Source of the DNA: Polyangiaceae bacterium
GTDB lineage: Bacteria; Myxococcota_A; Polyangia; Polyangiales; Polyangiaceae
Length of the DNA: 64,000 nt
NCBI GenBank assembly: GCA_019637295.1
Contig: JAHBVX010000002.1
Coordinates: forward strand, 620,001 to 684,000
Reading direction: 5' to 3'
In this document: piece by piece, positions 47,609-56,595 of the stretch
Position numbering within the stretch: the stretch's first letter is position 1
Layout of the letters: each line of letters opens with the position of its first letter
Made by a program: the position numbers and the translations under genes
The notes under the pieces: generated by a model
Databases searched by the model: none
What the model saw: the letters and a program-made list of their open reading frames with translations, nothing else
What the model was told of the DNA's origin: nothing

Positions 47609-48055
47609 TCACCTCAGCTTGCTCATTTCTCGCATGAACTCGTCGATGTCGCGAAACGACTTGTACACGCTCGCGAAGCGGACGTAAGCCACTTCATCGA
47701 GCGCTTGCAGCCGCGCCATCACCCGAGCCCCGATGTCCATCGAGGAAATCTCGCGTTCGCCGCTCTCGGAGAGCTCGAGCTCGAGCGCTTCCGTCGTCTC
47801 CTCGAGCTTCTCGACCGACACGGGCCGTTTATTGCATGCGATCTTCAGGCTCGCCAGCAGCTTGTCCCGGCTGAAGGGCTCCCGCTGCCCGTCCCGCTTG
47901 ACCACCGTGGGTAGTGACAGCTCCACGCGTTCGTAGGTGGTGAACCGTCGTTTGCAGGCGTCGCACGCGCGACGACGCCAGGTGACCGTACCGCCCGCGA
48001 CCAGGCGGGAGTCGAGCACGCGGCTCTCGAGCTGCCTACACGAAGGGCACTGCAT
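47609..48055 (-). CDS. nrdR: Transcriptional repressor NrdR
   Basis: A 148-residue regulator of ribonucleotide reductase genes. The N-terminal zinc ribbon has cysteines at 3, 6, 31 and 34 (CPSC and CDAC) with RRACDACKRRFTTYER; residues about 49-140 form an ATP-cone that senses ATP/dATP (VVKRDGQREPFSRDKLLASL). Length is standard. ATG 48055 precedes the zinc ribbon; the longer upstream frame is antisense-like. It lies 14 bp downstream of fabF and 4 bp upstream of ribD. Confidence 0.95.
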   Translation of the reverse strand: MQCPSCRQLESRVLDSRLVAGGTVTWRRRACDACKRRFTTYERVELSLPTVVKRDGQREPFSRDKLLASLKIACNKRPVSVEKLEETTEALELELSESGEREISSMDIGARVMARLQALDEVAYVRFASVYKSFRDIDEFMREMSKLR

Positions 48056-48069
48056 GGCGACGACCGAAG

Positions 48070-49314
48070 TCAGGACATGGCGCTGAGCACGAGCGTGGCG
48101 TTCGTGCCGCCGAAGCCGAACGAGTTGGTCAGGGCGTGCCGCACCGCGCGTTCGCGGGCCTGGTTGGGCACATAGTCCAGGACACACTCGGGATCCGGAT
48201 CGTCCAGGTTGATCGTGGGCGGGATGCGGCCGGTCTCGATCGCCTTGGCGCACAGCGCCGCCTCGACGGCGCCCGCGGCGCCGAGCAGGTGCCCCATCAT
48301 GCTCTTGGTGGAGCTGATCCAGAGCTTCTTGTCGAGAGCGTGATGCCCGAAGACCTGGGTGAGCGCCCGAGACTCCTCGATGTCGCCCGCGGGCGTGCTG
48401 GTACCGTGTGCGTTGACGTAGTCGATGGCGTCCGGCGCCAGTCGCGCGTCTCTCAGGGCCAAGGTCATGGCACGCGCGCCGCCCTCGCCTCCCGCCGCTG
48501 GCTTGGTGATGTGGTGAGCATCACTGGTCGCGCCGTAACCCGTGACCTCGGCCAGGATGCGGGCCCCCCGCTTCTTCGCGAAGGACAGCGACTCGAGGAT
48601 CAGAGTGCCGGCGCCTTCGCCGCACACGAAGCCGTCGCGACCGCGGTCCCAGGGCCGGCTCGCCCGCTCGGGCTCGTGATTGCGCCGCGAGAGCGCGAAC
48701 ATGGCAGAGAACCCGGCGATACCGATGGGCGAGATGGTGGCCTCGGCCCCGCCGGCGACCATCACCTTGGCTCGACCGCGTCGGATCCACTCTGCCGCCT
48801 CGCCGATCGCGTGGGCGCTCGACGAGCACGCGCTCGTGTGCGCGAGGCTGGGGCCGCGCAAGCCGTGCGCGATGGAGACCTGCCCGGCGGCCATGTTCGC
48901 GATCAACGAGGGAATGAAGTACGGGCTGATCTTGCCTGGCCCCTTGTGCTCCAACACGAGCGTGCAGCGCTCCAGGTTCTCGAGCCCTCCGAGGCCGACG
49001 CCGATGAAGACGCCCGTGTCCTCGCGTTCTTCGTCGCTGAGCTCTAGACCCGCGTCCTCGAAGGCCAGACGCGTGGCAGCCAGCGCGAAGGGGATGAAGC
49101 GGGTCACTTCCTTGAGCTTCTTGCGCTCCATGAAGACGCCGGGGTCGAAGTCCTTCACCTCGCACGCGAAACGCGTGGCGTACCGCTCGTCGGCGTCGAA
49201 TAGGGTGATCGGCGCCGCGGCGCTCTGAGCTCGGAGCACGGACTGCCAGGTGGCCTCCGTCCCGATGCCATTCGGGGTCACCAGCCCGATGCCAGTGATG
49301 ACGACACGTTCCAT
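48070..49314 (-). CDS. fabF: Beta-ketoacyl-ACP synthase II
   Basis: A 414-residue condensing enzyme elongating acyl-ACP with malonyl-ACP. The Cys-His-His triad is visible: C163 in TSACSSS, histidine in [13 protein letters not shown] (near 305) and histidine in [18 protein letters not shown] (near 342); [13 protein letters not shown] closes the active site. ATG 49314 gives the normal [16 protein letters not shown] start. It follows acpP, as in the E. coli order fabD-fabG-acpP-fabF. Confidence 0.95.
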   Translation of the reverse strand: MERVVITGIGLVTPNGIGTEATWQSVLRAQSAAAPITLFDADERYATRFACEVKDFDPGVFMERKKLKEVTRFIPFALAATRLAFEDAGLELSDEEREDTGVFIGVGLGGLENLERCTLVLEHKGPGKISPYFIPSLIANMAAGQVSIAHGLRGPSLAHTSACSSSAHAIGEAAEWIRRGRAKVMVAGGAEATISPIGIAGFSAMFALSRRNHEPERASRPWDRGRDGFVCGEGAGTLILESLSFAKKRGARILAEVTGYGATSDAHHITKPAAGGEGGARAMTLALRDARLAPDAIDYVNAHGTSTPAGDIEESRALTQVFGHHALDKKLWISSTKSMMGHLLGAAGAVEAALCAKAIETGRIPPTINLDDPDPECVLDYVPNQARERAVRHALTNSFGFGGTNATLVLSAMS

Positions 49315-49454
49315 CGAAAACAGATCCAGGCAGGGATTGACAGGTTGATGCCGAGGCCAGCGCGCCGGCGCTCGAACTCGTGTCCGGGCGCCGGCCCGCA
49401 GCGTCGTGACCGGAATGGAGCGGTGCCCGAGTTGGGGGCACCTCCGCACGGCCG

Positions 49455-49700
49455 TCAGCCGGTGGCGTTCTGCTTGATGTAGTCGACCGCGTCTTGGACG
49501 GTCCGGATCTTCTCCGTGTCCTCGTCGGGGATGTCGATCTCGAAGGCCTCCTCGAAGGCCAACACGAGCTCGACCAACCCGAGGGAGTCGGCGCCCAAAT
49601 CGTCGATGAAGGTCGACTCTGCTTTGATGTCCTTCTCGTCGACGTCGAGCTGCTCTTTGATGATGCGCTTGACCTCGGCCTCGATGTCCCGGCCTGCCAT
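49455..49700 (-). CDS. acpP: Acyl carrier protein
   Basis: An 81-residue acidic helical carrier protein. The phosphopantetheine attachment serine is S39 in [13 protein letters not shown]; the motif reads DSLGLVEL where many ACPs have DSLDLVEL. ATG 49700 has GGAGG nine bases upstream and starts [12 protein letters not shown]; twelve codons of open frame upstream are not conserved. It sits between fabG and fabF in the fatty-acid cluster and supplies the thioester carrier to the other Fab enzymes. Confidence 0.95.
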   Translation of the reverse strand: MAGRDIEAEVKRIIKEQLDVDEKDIKAESTFIDDLGADSLGLVELVLAFEEAFEIDIPDEDTEKIRTVQDAVDYIKQNATG

Positions 49701-49800
49701 GTTGCCTCCAGAAGATCTGCGACCCGCGGGTCGCATCGCTTGTTGTTTCAGTACGATTGGGTTGTGTGTGCCGTAGGGTTAGAGGTCGCCGTCTGGCGGC

Positions 49801-50547
49801 CTACATGTACATTCCGCCGTTGACGCGCAGGGTTTGGCCCGTGACGTAGGCGGCTTCGTCGGAGGCCAGGTACACCACCGCGGCGGCGATGTCCTGGGCG
49901 GTGCCTGGCCGGCCCAGCGGGATGCTCGAGAGCATCGCCGCCTTGGCTTCGTCGGGCAGGGTGTGGGTCATGTCCGTCTCGACGAAGCCCGGCGCGATCG
50001 CGTTCACCGTGATCCCGCGAGAAGCGTACTCGCGCGCCAAGCTCTTGCTCACGCCGAGCAGGGCCGCTTTGGACGCTGCATACGCGGTCTGGCCGACGTT
50101 GCCGGTCTCGCCGACGACGCTGGACAAGAAGATGACCCGACCAGTCCTGGCTCGCATCATCGTCTTGATCGCCGCCCGGGCGCACGCGACCGCACCCTTG
50201 ACGTTGACGGCGAAGATGCGGTCGAAGTCATCTTCCTTCAGCCGCAGGAGCAGGCCATCTATGGAGATGCCTGCGCTGGCGACTAGCACGTCGAGGCGAC
50301 CGAGACGCTTGGCCACCTCCGTGATCGCGGCCTCCGTCGCGGCGCCCTCGGCGACGTCGACTCGGCACAGCTCGGCCCGGCCGCCCGCGCTCTGAATGGC
50401 GTCGGCGACGGAGCGTGCGGCATCCTCTGCCGAAGCGTATCCAATCACCACCTGCGCGCCGCGGGAGCCGAGGGCGAGCGCGGCAGCTGCCCCGATCCCT
50501 CGGGAGCCGCCGGTGACGAAACACACCTTGTCGGTCAGGTCGAACAT
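49801..50547 (-). CDS. fabG: 3-oxoacyl-ACP reductase
   Basis: A 248-residue short-chain dehydrogenase reducing 3-ketoacyl-ACP with NADPH. The cofactor loop TGGSRGIG is at residues 12-19. The catalytic Ser is in LSSVVGETGN (about 142), and Tyr156 and Lys160 lie in QTAYAASK. NVKGAV and PGFVETDMT are further FabG signatures. It is followed after 100 bp by acpP and preceded by fabD about 110 bp upstream, all on the minus strand. Confidence 0.94.
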   Translation of the reverse strand: MFDLTDKVCFVTGGSRGIGAAAALALGSRGAQVVIGYASAEDAARSVADAIQSAGGRAELCRVDVAEGAATEAAITEVAKRLGRLDVLVASAGISIDGLLLRLKEDDFDRIFAVNVKGAVACARAAIKTMMRARTGRVIFLSSVVGETGNVGQTAYAASKAALLGVSKSLAREYASRGITVNAIAPGFVETDMTHTLPDEAKAAMLSSIPLGRPGTAQDIAAAVVYLASDEAAYVTGQTLRVNGGMYM

Positions 50548-50656
50548 GACGGGGCCCCACGGGGCGGGGGCGTGTTTACCACGCCATGCCTCGGGTCAAC
50601 GCCGAAAGATGCGCCCTGCAGCGCCCGCCCCCCCGATCCCAGCGCCCGCGCGCCGA

Positions 50657-51592
50657 TCAGGCCAGAAATTCCGTGACTTTGCCGATGCTCTCCGGGTCCG
50701 AGACGCCCAGCACTGCCACCCGCTTGTCGATGCGCTTGACCAGACCGCCGAGGACCTTCCCCGAGCCCAGCTCGAGGGCGTGGGTGACGCCGGCCTCGGC
50801 CATGTGGGCCACGCTCTGGGACCACAGCACCGGAGCGTCGAGCTGGCGGACCAAGAGCTCCCGGATCTCGTCCTCGGACGAGGTGGGCTCGGCGGTCACG
50901 TTGCTGACGACCGGGACACGGGGGGGGGACAGCCGGATGCTCGCGAGCGCGCGCCGGACCGTCTCGGCGGCGGGTGCCATCAAGGCGCAGTGGAACGGTG
51001 CGCTGACCTTCAGCGAGATGGCCTTCAGCTTGCGAGCGGCGGCGAGCGCCTCGGCGCGCGCGACGGCACCCGCGTGGCCCGCGATCACGATCTGCCCCGG
51101 AGCGTTGTAGTTCGCAGGGGAGACGACTTCGCCCTGGGCGGCGTCGGCGCACAGCGACGTGACCGCGTCGGCATCACCACCCATGATGGCGGCCATCGCG
51201 CCTTGCCCCGGGGGTACGGCTTCCTGCATGGCCTTGCCTCGCAGGTGCACCAAGCGCACTGCATCGGCTAACTCGAGGGCGCCCGCTGCGACCAGAGCAG
51301 AGTACTCACCGAGCGAGTGCCCGGCGACGAACACCGGCGGCGGGAGCGAAGGATGGGCCTCGCGCAGCGCTTCGAGCGCCGCGATGCTCGCGGCGACGAC
51401 GGCGGGCTGGGTGTTGCGCGTCAACGTCAGCTCGCTCTCCGGGCCATCGAAGCACAAGCTGGAGAGCCTCCAGCCCAGCGCGTCGTCCGCCGCGTTGAAC
51501 ACATCGCGTGCACGCGACGACGCCTGCCACAGGGCTCGGCCCATGCCGACGTGTTGCGTGCCTTGACCCGGGAACAACCACGCGACTGTCAT
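50657..51592 (-). CDS. fabD: Malonyl-CoA:ACP transacylase
   Basis: A 311-residue acyltransferase moving malonate from CoA to ACP. FPGQGTQHVGMGR starts the protein. The nucleophilic serine is S93 in GHSLGEYSAL; the catalytic histidine lies in SAPFHCALM near residue 200; and an oxyanion-loop glutamine is in FPGQGTQ. PVVSNVTAEP and the LELGSGKVL end segment match the family. It is 13 bp downstream of fabH. Confidence 0.95.
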   Translation of the reverse strand: MTVAWLFPGQGTQHVGMGRALWQASSRARDVFNAADDALGWRLSSLCFDGPESELTLTRNTQPAVVAASIAALEALREAHPSLPPPVFVAGHSLGEYSALVAAGALELADAVRLVHLRGKAMQEAVPPGQGAMAAIMGGDADAVTSLCADAAQGEVVSPANYNAPGQIVIAGHAGAVARAEALAAARKLKAISLKVSAPFHCALMAPAAETVRRALASIRLSPPRVPVVSNVTAEPTSSEDEIRELLVRQLDAPVLWSQSVAHMAEAGVTHALELGSGKVLGGLVKRIDKRVAVLGVSDPESIGKVTEFLA

Positions 51593-51605
51593 GGCGGGGC
51601 TCGTT

Positions 51606-52598
51606 CTACATGCGAACCAGTGCGCTGGCCCAGGAAATTCCGGCGCCCAGCGCGCACATCAGCACCGTTTGCCCGGAGGTGATGCGACCGTCCCGCACGG
51701 CCTCGTCGAGGGCGATGGGAATGGATGCGCTCGAGGTGTTCCCGTAGCGCTCGATGTTGAGCACGAACTGCGAGAGGGGTAGCTCCAGCCGTTGAGCCAC
51801 TTGCGAGATGATCCGCAGATTGGCCTGGTGGGGAACCACCCAATCCACGTCTTTGGCCTCGAGCCCCGCGTCGGCCAGGGCCGAGCGCGAAGCGCTGGTC
51901 AGGTTCTTCACGGCGACCTTGAAGATGTCGCCGCCGATCATGTGAACCTTGTCACGCGCGAGCTCGAGCGACTCCCGGGTCAAGGGTTCGCGGCTCCCGC
52001 CCCCCGGGATGCACAGCGACTCGGCCAGTGTGGCGTCGGTGTACAGACGGGTGGAGAGCACGCCGCGCCCGTCCCCGCCTGCCGGGCCGAGCACCGCCGC
52101 GCCGGCGCCGTCTCCGAACAGCACGCAGGTGGTGCGGTCCTTGAAGTTGAGGACGCGTGAGAGCAGCTCGACGCCGATGACCAGGACGTGCTTGCAGCTT
52201 CCCGAGCGAATGAACTGGTCCCCGATGCTGAGCGCGTAGACGAAGCCAGCGCAGGCCGCGGCGACGTCGAAGGAGGGGATGCTACGGCACCCAAGCTTCT
52301 GCTGCACGAACGCCGCGCACGCGGGCAACGGCATGTCGGCGCTGATCGTTCCGACGATGATCATGTCCAGGTCGCCCGGCTCGAGACCTGCGGCCTCGAG
52401 GGCCCGGCGCGCCGCGGCCACGGCCATGTCGCTGGCGGCTTCCCCCTCGGCGGCCACTCGGCGCTCCTTGATGCCGGTGCGCTCGGTGATCCACTCGTCG
52501 GAGGTGTCGACGATCGACTCGAGCTCGCTGTTGCTGAGGATCCGTTCCGGAACGTAAGCGCCAGTACCCAGGATGCGACTCTTCGGGTCGACGAGCAT
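51606..52598 (-). CDS. fabH: Beta-ketoacyl-ACP synthase III
   Basis: A 330-residue initiating condensing enzyme using acetyl-CoA or a branched starter and malonyl-ACP. Triad: C116 in VAAACAGFVYAL, histidine in VPHQANLRI (near 247) and asparagine in LNIERYGNTSSASIP (near 279). Length and motifs are normal. In E. coli-type clusters plsX lies between rpmF and fabH; here rpmF is next to fabH with only 105 bp of apparently non-coding DNA between. Confidence 0.95.
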   Translation of the reverse strand: MLVDPKSRILGTGAYVPERILSNSELESIVDTSDEWITERTGIKERRVAAEGEAASDMAVAAARRALEAAGLEPGDLDMIIVGTISADMPLPACAAFVQQKLGCRSIPSFDVAAACAGFVYALSIGDQFIRSGSCKHVLVIGVELLSRVLNFKDRTTCVLFGDGAGAAVLGPAGGDGRGVLSTRLYTDATLAESLCIPGGGSREPLTRESLELARDKVHMIGGDIFKVAVKNLTSASRSALADAGLEAKDVDWVVPHQANLRIISQVAQRLELPLSQFVLNIERYGNTSSASIPIALDEAVRDGRITSGQTVLMCALGAGISWASALVRM

Positions 52599-52703
52599 GG
52601 CTCAGTGGTACGATCGACCGTCGTCCGCGTCACCCGAAATGGTTCAACCAGCGCGCCGAGGGGCCGGTTGGAAGCGCTGGCGCTCAGCGCGCCCGCGGGT
52701 GGC

Positions 52704-52895
52704 TCAGGTCTCCGTGCCGCCCTTGTTGAGCACCGAGCGGCCCTTGTAGAAGCCGCACGACGGACACGCCCGATGCGAGACCATGGGCGCGGAGCAGTTG
52801 GGGCAGGGGGTGACGTTCGGAGCGCTCACCTTGTCGTGCTGGGCACGCCGCATGTTGCGCTTGCTGCTGGTCTTTCGTCGCTTGGGGACCGCCAC
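52704..52895 (-). CDS. rpmF: 50S ribosomal protein L32
   Basis: A 63-residue basic ribosomal protein: MAVPKRRKTSSKRNMRR start, then a zinc ribbon with cysteines at 31, 34, 44 and 47 (CPNC and CPSC). Its position just after yceD/DUF177 (9 bp gap) is the usual bacterial arrangement. Confidence 0.96.
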   Translation of the reverse strand: MAVPKRRKTSSKRNMRRAQHDKVSAPNVTPCPNCSAPMVSHRACPSCGFYKGRSVLNKGGTET

Positions 52896-52904
52896 GGGGT
52901 GCTC

Positions 52905-53540
52905 CTAGTTCTTGGCTTTCTTGAGGCGCTCGGCGAAGGCCGCGAGCGGGGCGAGTCGAGGGTCGACGCCGCCGCCCGCTGGGCGCTCGTCTGGATCGGG
53001 AGCGGGCGGGATAGCGGCAAAACTCTCTGAAGGCAAGTCCGAACGCACCGGATTCATCGGCAGGTCGAGGAGCAGGAACTCCCGCACGAAGCCGTCGAGG
53101 ACAACGTGGTCGCCCTCGAAGCAGTCCTCGCCGGCCAGGTGCTCGCTGAGTTCGGGATCGTCCACCCAGGCCCGATAGCCCTTCTTGGGCTCCGCCGGGA
53201 CTTTGGGCTCGGCCTCGCGCCGCCGCCGCTTGCGGGGGCGCGCCGTCCGGTCCGAGACCGCCGTCCGCCCCAGCAGGAGCAGAATGTCGGGGGTGACTTG
53301 GACGCGGACCGGCTCGAGGCTGCGGGCGCAGGGCATGGTGACTGCGGCCTCCGCGCGGCCCCGGACCAGCACCTCGCTGCCGTTCTTGCTCAACTCGACG
53401 TGCAGGCGCCCGGGACCGTCTGGGCTCGCGCCGCTGCCCGCGAGCACGTCCTCGAGCCACTCGGGGGTGAGCACCCACTCGACGGACTTCGGGCCCTGCT
53501 CCAGATCGGCCAGGGCGACGACGAAATTGCGGGTTTGCAC
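52905..53540 (-). CDS. YceD/DUF177-family protein
   Basis: About 211 residues. The gene position directly before rpmF is diagnostic of the YceD/DUF177 family, whose plant and bacterial members are linked to rRNA accumulation or ribosome biogenesis. Sequence features agree: an N-terminal beta-rich part (VSGRGR-like VLVRGRAEAAVTMPCARSLEPV with the conserved cysteine) and a C-terminal FDLGPLV-like segment (VVLDGFVREFLLLDLPMNPV). A charged insert (RPRKRRRREAEP) interrupts the middle. The start is GTG 53540; no ribosome binding site clearly decides it. The protein is longer than the E. coli version. Confidence 0.82.
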   Translation of the reverse strand: MQTRNFVVALADLEQGPKSVEWVLTPEWLEDVLAGSGASPDGPGRLHVELSKNGSEVLVRGRAEAAVTMPCARSLEPVRVQVTPDILLLLGRTAVSDRTARPRKRRRREAEPKVPAEPKKGYRAWVDDPELSEHLAGEDCFEGDHVVLDGFVREFLLLDLPMNPVRSDLPSESFAAIPPAPDPDERPAGGGVDPRLAPLAAFAERLKKAKN

Positions 53541-53634
53541 GGGACGCGGCCGAGGCCGGACACTAGCGCCTCGGCTCGGAAACTCAAGCGGTAACGCCGA
53601 ACGAGCGCGCGCTTCGTGATAGCGTCCCGCGCGC

Positions 53635-54996
53635 ATGTGGCGCCGGCTCACCGAGGACGCCCGACCACGGAGGCTCGCCGTCGCGGCGCTGCTGTACGTC
53701 GTCTGCACCGCGATCTACTTCGCGTGCGCGGCGCCGCAGACCCTCACCCGGCACACGCCCTTCAATCACTTCGCGCTGCTGGCCGAGGCCTGGTCGCAGG
53801 GGCGCCTCGATCTCGGTGGACCACCCCCACCGCACGCGCAGAACAACGACTTCGCCAGCTACGAGGGCAAGTGGTACGTGACCTTTCCCCCGCTTCCCGC
53901 GCTCTTGCTGTTGCCGCTGGTCAAGCTGGGTGGCTCTGCCCAGAACGTCCAAGACGGACAGTTCTTCTTGTGGCTGGCGGGACTGGGCCCGGCCGTGCTG
54001 CTGCTGGTGCTGGAGAAGCTGCGTCGCCTCGGGGTCGGAGCGAGCTTCGCCGCCAACGTCGTGTTCGGCGTCCTGTTCGCGTTCGGGACGGTCTACTTCT
54101 TCACCGCAGAGCAGGGGACGGTGTGGTTCGCCGCGCACGTGGTGGGCGTGGCGCTGGCCGCGCTCTACGCGCTGTTCGCACTGGGCGCCGAGCGGCCCCT
54201 CCTGGCCGGGCTGATGCTGGGCCTCGGCTTCATGACGCGGTCACCGCTGCTGTTCGCGGCCCCGCTGTTCGTGTTCGAGGTGCTGCGCACCTGTCGCAGG
54301 CCGGGCGCGCCGCCGATCGACGGGCCGTTCCCCCGCCTGTGGGCGTGGTCGGGGCTCCGCGATGCGCTGCGCGGGCTGGACCTGGCTCCGGCGTCCAAGC
54401 GCCTGACGCTCTTCGCGCTGCCGATCGCCGTCGTGCTGGCCCTTGCCCTCTGGCACAACCACGCCCGCTTCGGCGACCCCTTCGACTTCGGCTACCGCTA
54501 CCTCACGGTGGCGTGGCAGGGCCGCATGCAGAAGTGGGGTTTGTTCAACTACCACTTCTTGGGCCGCAATCTGGCGGTCGTGCTGACCAGCCTGCCCTGG
54601 ATCCCGAACCCCCCCGGCGCCGCCCCGTTTCAGCTGAGTCAGCATGGCCTGGCGCTGTGGGTGACCACGCCGCTGTACCTGTGGCTGCTCTGGCCGCGGC
54701 GCGTCACCCCCGTGCACGTTGGCCTGTGGCTCACCGTGCTGGCGGTGGCGGTGCCCACGCTCTTCTACCAGAACACCGGCTGGATCCAGTTCGGCTATCG
54801 CTTCTCGAACGACTACGCGGTGTTCTTGTTCTGCCTGCTCGCGGTTGGAGGCTATCGCCTCAGGGCGCTGTTCGTGCTCGCGGCGATCTGGAGCATCGCT
54901 GTCAACACGTTCGGCGCCATCAGCTTTGGCCGTGGCGTGTTCGACAAGTACTACCACTCGGACCCGAGCCAGCGCACGCTGCACCAGCCCGACTGA
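53635..54996 (+). CDS. Polytopic membrane protein, possible GT-C-type glycosyltransferase
   Basis: A 453-residue protein with about ten membrane helices (for example AALLYVVCTAIYFACA, LPALLLLPLVKL, FLWLAGLGPAVLLLVL and VGVALAALYALFAL). The layout of an N-terminal helix, a large loop (NHFALLAEAWSQGRLDLGG, EGKWYVTFPPLPALL) and repeated helices is like the lipid-linked-sugar GT-C or dolichyl-mannosyltransferase-like proteins. The acidic residues expected in the first loop are not clear. It is divergent from yceD. Its stop TGA is the exact edge of repeat copy 3. Function beyond membrane location is uncertain. Confidence 0.62.
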   Translation: MWRRLTEDARPRRLAVAALLYVVCTAIYFACAAPQTLTRHTPFNHFALLAEAWSQGRLDLGGPPPPHAQNNDFASYEGKWYVTFPPLPALLLLPLVKLGGSAQNVQDGQFFLWLAGLGPAVLLLVLEKLRRLGVGASFAANVVFGVLFAFGTVYFFTAEQGTVWFAAHVVGVALAALYALFALGAERPLLAGLMLGLGFMTRSPLLFAAPLFVFEVLRTCRRPGAPPIDGPFPRLWAWSGLRDALRGLDLAPASKRLTLFALPIAVVLALALWHNHARFGDPFDFGYRYLTVAWQGRMQKWGLFNYHFLGRNLAVVLTSLPWIPNPPGAAPFQLSQHGLALWVTTPLYLWLLWPRRVTPVHVGLWLTVLAVAVPTLFYQNTGWIQFGYRFSNDYAVFLFCLLAVGGYRLRALFVLAAIWSIAVNTFGAISFGRGVFDKYYHSDPSQRTLHQPD

Positions 54997-55142
54997 AGGT
55001 CTGTCGAGAATTGACCCAGTTCATGCCGGCGAAGCCGGCCCGCGTGGGGTGGGGCCCCAGCGAATTCACTTCGTTGGGGCGGGGAGGCGCGTGCCTCCCC
55101 GGCGACAGAGTGAAAGAGCTGTCGATTCTTGACAGCTCTTGA
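54993..55142 (+). repeat. Hairpin-rich dispersed repeat, copy 3 (inverted relative to copies 1 and 2)
   Basis: A 150 bp element between the membrane-protein gene and a convergent lipoprotein gene. It starts with the C and TGA of the upstream stop codon. The ends AAGGTCTGTCGAGAATTGAC and (reverse strand) AAGAGCTGTCAAGAATCGAC agree at 16 of 20 positions, the clearest terminal inverted repeats of the three copies. Stem 3 carries A-T where copies 1 and 2 have G-C, and the GCCGGC stem has loop GAA on this strand. Confidence 0.88.
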
Positions 55143-55155
55143 CGGCTGAACTCAA

Positions 55156-55611
55156 TCACTTGATGCGGAAGTTCTGAATGGCCCAGTCGAGCTGATCCTT
55201 GTGCCGCTCGACCAGCTCCTTGGTGCCACCGAACTCCATCACGTACAGCGTGTCCTTCGTGACGAACAGCGTCACCACGTACACGTGCGGTGTCCCGCTC
55301 TCGTCGTGGCCAAAGCGCATCTGCTTGCCCTTCTGCCCGGACTTGCTCTGGACCTCTTGGCTGCCAATCAGCGCGTAGCCGCCACGATCTCGCAATTGAT
55401 TCTCGATCGCCCGCGCCCAGAAGTCCTCGCTACCCTCGGGCTCGTGGTCGAGCTCGCGGACCGCGATCACCAACCCGTCGGCCGTGGTGGCGCGGTAGTC
55501 GTGAAGGGTCTGGTCTTCGAGCTCGACGAATCCGACCGGCGTCGCCGCCTCGAACGAGTGTCCGCAGCCCGTGAGAAACGCGAAGGCTAGCACTAGTGAC
55601 AGTGACTTCAT
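55156..55611 (-). CDS. Small lipoprotein of unknown function
   Basis: A 151-residue lipoprotein: signal peptide MKSLSLVLAFAFLTGC with lipobox LTGC (acylated cysteine at residue 16). The mature part is a single domain with GFVELEDQTLHDYRATTADGLVIAVREL, a LRDRGGYALIGSQEV segment and VYVVTLFVTKDTLYVMEFGG. It resembles small proteins that detect or stabilise envelope components, but no family is named. ATG 55611 is chosen because it starts the signal peptide. The next gene upstream on this strand (55623) encodes another lipoprotein 11 bp away, so an operon is likely. Confidence 0.72.
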   Translation of the reverse strand: MKSLSLVLAFAFLTGCGHSFEAATPVGFVELEDQTLHDYRATTADGLVIAVRELDHEPEGSEDFWARAIENQLRDRGGYALIGSQEVQSKSGQKGKQMRFGHDESGTPHVYVVTLFVTKDTLYVMEFGGTKELVERHKDQLDWAIQNFRIK

Positions 55612-55622
55612 GGCTCTGGTCC

Positions 55623-56528
55623 TCACAGGCTGAGCAGGCGTCCGAGGCCCAACGTGTCCAACCAAGGGAAGGGCAGTTGGACCTTGCGTCCGGGTGAGTC
55701 CGTCGAGCGCGGAGCGAGCTCGACGGTGATGGTGGAGAACCGAACCAGCTCACCGAGCAGCTTGATGCGACCCTTGAGCCGCTCGAGCTGCGAGGTCACG
55801 CGCTCGAGCTCTCGCTCGACGGCGATCGCGTCCACGACCTTGTCGGCCTTCTTGAGCAGCTCCTCGAGGCGATTGCGTACGACCTCGAGGTTGCGGATTC
55901 GGATCTGCAGGTCGTGAAACTCCTCGGTCACGTCCTGCACGGTCACGTCCTTGTGCAGCACGTCGCCGAGCTTCTGCACCTTGGCGAGCGCGTCGTCGAA
56001 GCCCTCGGAGGGAACCCGCACCACGATGCGACGGGCCTCGCGCCGCACCAGGTAGCCCCCGCTCGCTTTGGCCAGCGCCTCGACCTGGTCGAGCACCTTG
56101 GCCGTCTCGAACACCGCCAGGTTGACCTGCGCCGTGTAGATGAGCAGCGGGGACGTGGGGGACTTCGCGGCCGTGTCCGTGCCGGGCGCGACCGGCGGCG
56201 CAGGCTGCGGCGCGCCGGTGGGCACGTCGGGACGCTGCTTGGGCGGCGGGGGGGGCTCCGCGGGCGGGCGGGCCGGGGAACCGGCTGCCTGCGCGACCGT
56301 CTCCCGCTCCGCCACGGGCGCGTTGTCGCTGCTCGTGACGTAGACGTCCTCATCGGCCTGGACCGCGCCGGCCATGGGAGCTTCCGCGGCGTAGCCCTCC
56401 GAGCCCATCGACCGGCTCTGGCTCGCGGCCGGGTACGCAGGCGCAGAGCCGCAGCCCGCGCCGAGCAGGAGCAGCACGAACGAGGCGAGCACGACGGGGT
56501 AAACGGATCGAGCTATGGTCATGGTCAT
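55623..56528 (-). CDS. DUF4349-domain lipoprotein
   Basis: A 301-residue lipoprotein with a lipobox (LLLLGAGC, cysteine about 26), a Pro-rich spacer (about 80-120), then the DUF4349 pattern: SPLLIYTAQVNLAVFETAKVLDQVEALAKASGGYLVRRE, RIVVRVPSEGFDDALAKVQKLGDVLHK, TEEFHDLQIRIRNLEVVRNRLEELL and a helical coiled region (ELERVTSQLERLKGRIKLL). The family function is unknown. In DUF4349 proteins a C-terminal membrane helix is common; here the protein ends with LPFPWLDTLGLGRLLSL. An ATG at 56522 is an alternative start. Confidence 0.83.
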   Translation of the reverse strand: MTMTIARSVYPVVLASFVLLLLGAGCGSAPAYPAASQSRSMGSEGYAAEAPMAGAVQADEDVYVTSSDNAPVAERETVAQAAGSPARPPAEPPPPPKQRPDVPTGAPQPAPPVAPGTDTAAKSPTSPLLIYTAQVNLAVFETAKVLDQVEALAKASGGYLVRREARRIVVRVPSEGFDDALAKVQKLGDVLHKDVTVQDVTEEFHDLQIRIRNLEVVRNRLEELLKKADKVVDAIAVERELERVTSQLERLKGRIKLLGELVRFSTITVELAPRSTDSPGRKVQLPFPWLDTLGLGRLLSL

Positions 56529-56595
56529 CCCTGACTCGCAACGCCGTGGGTTGCTTGCGGCTTACAGTACACGAAAACTCCTCCTCACGATCGGC

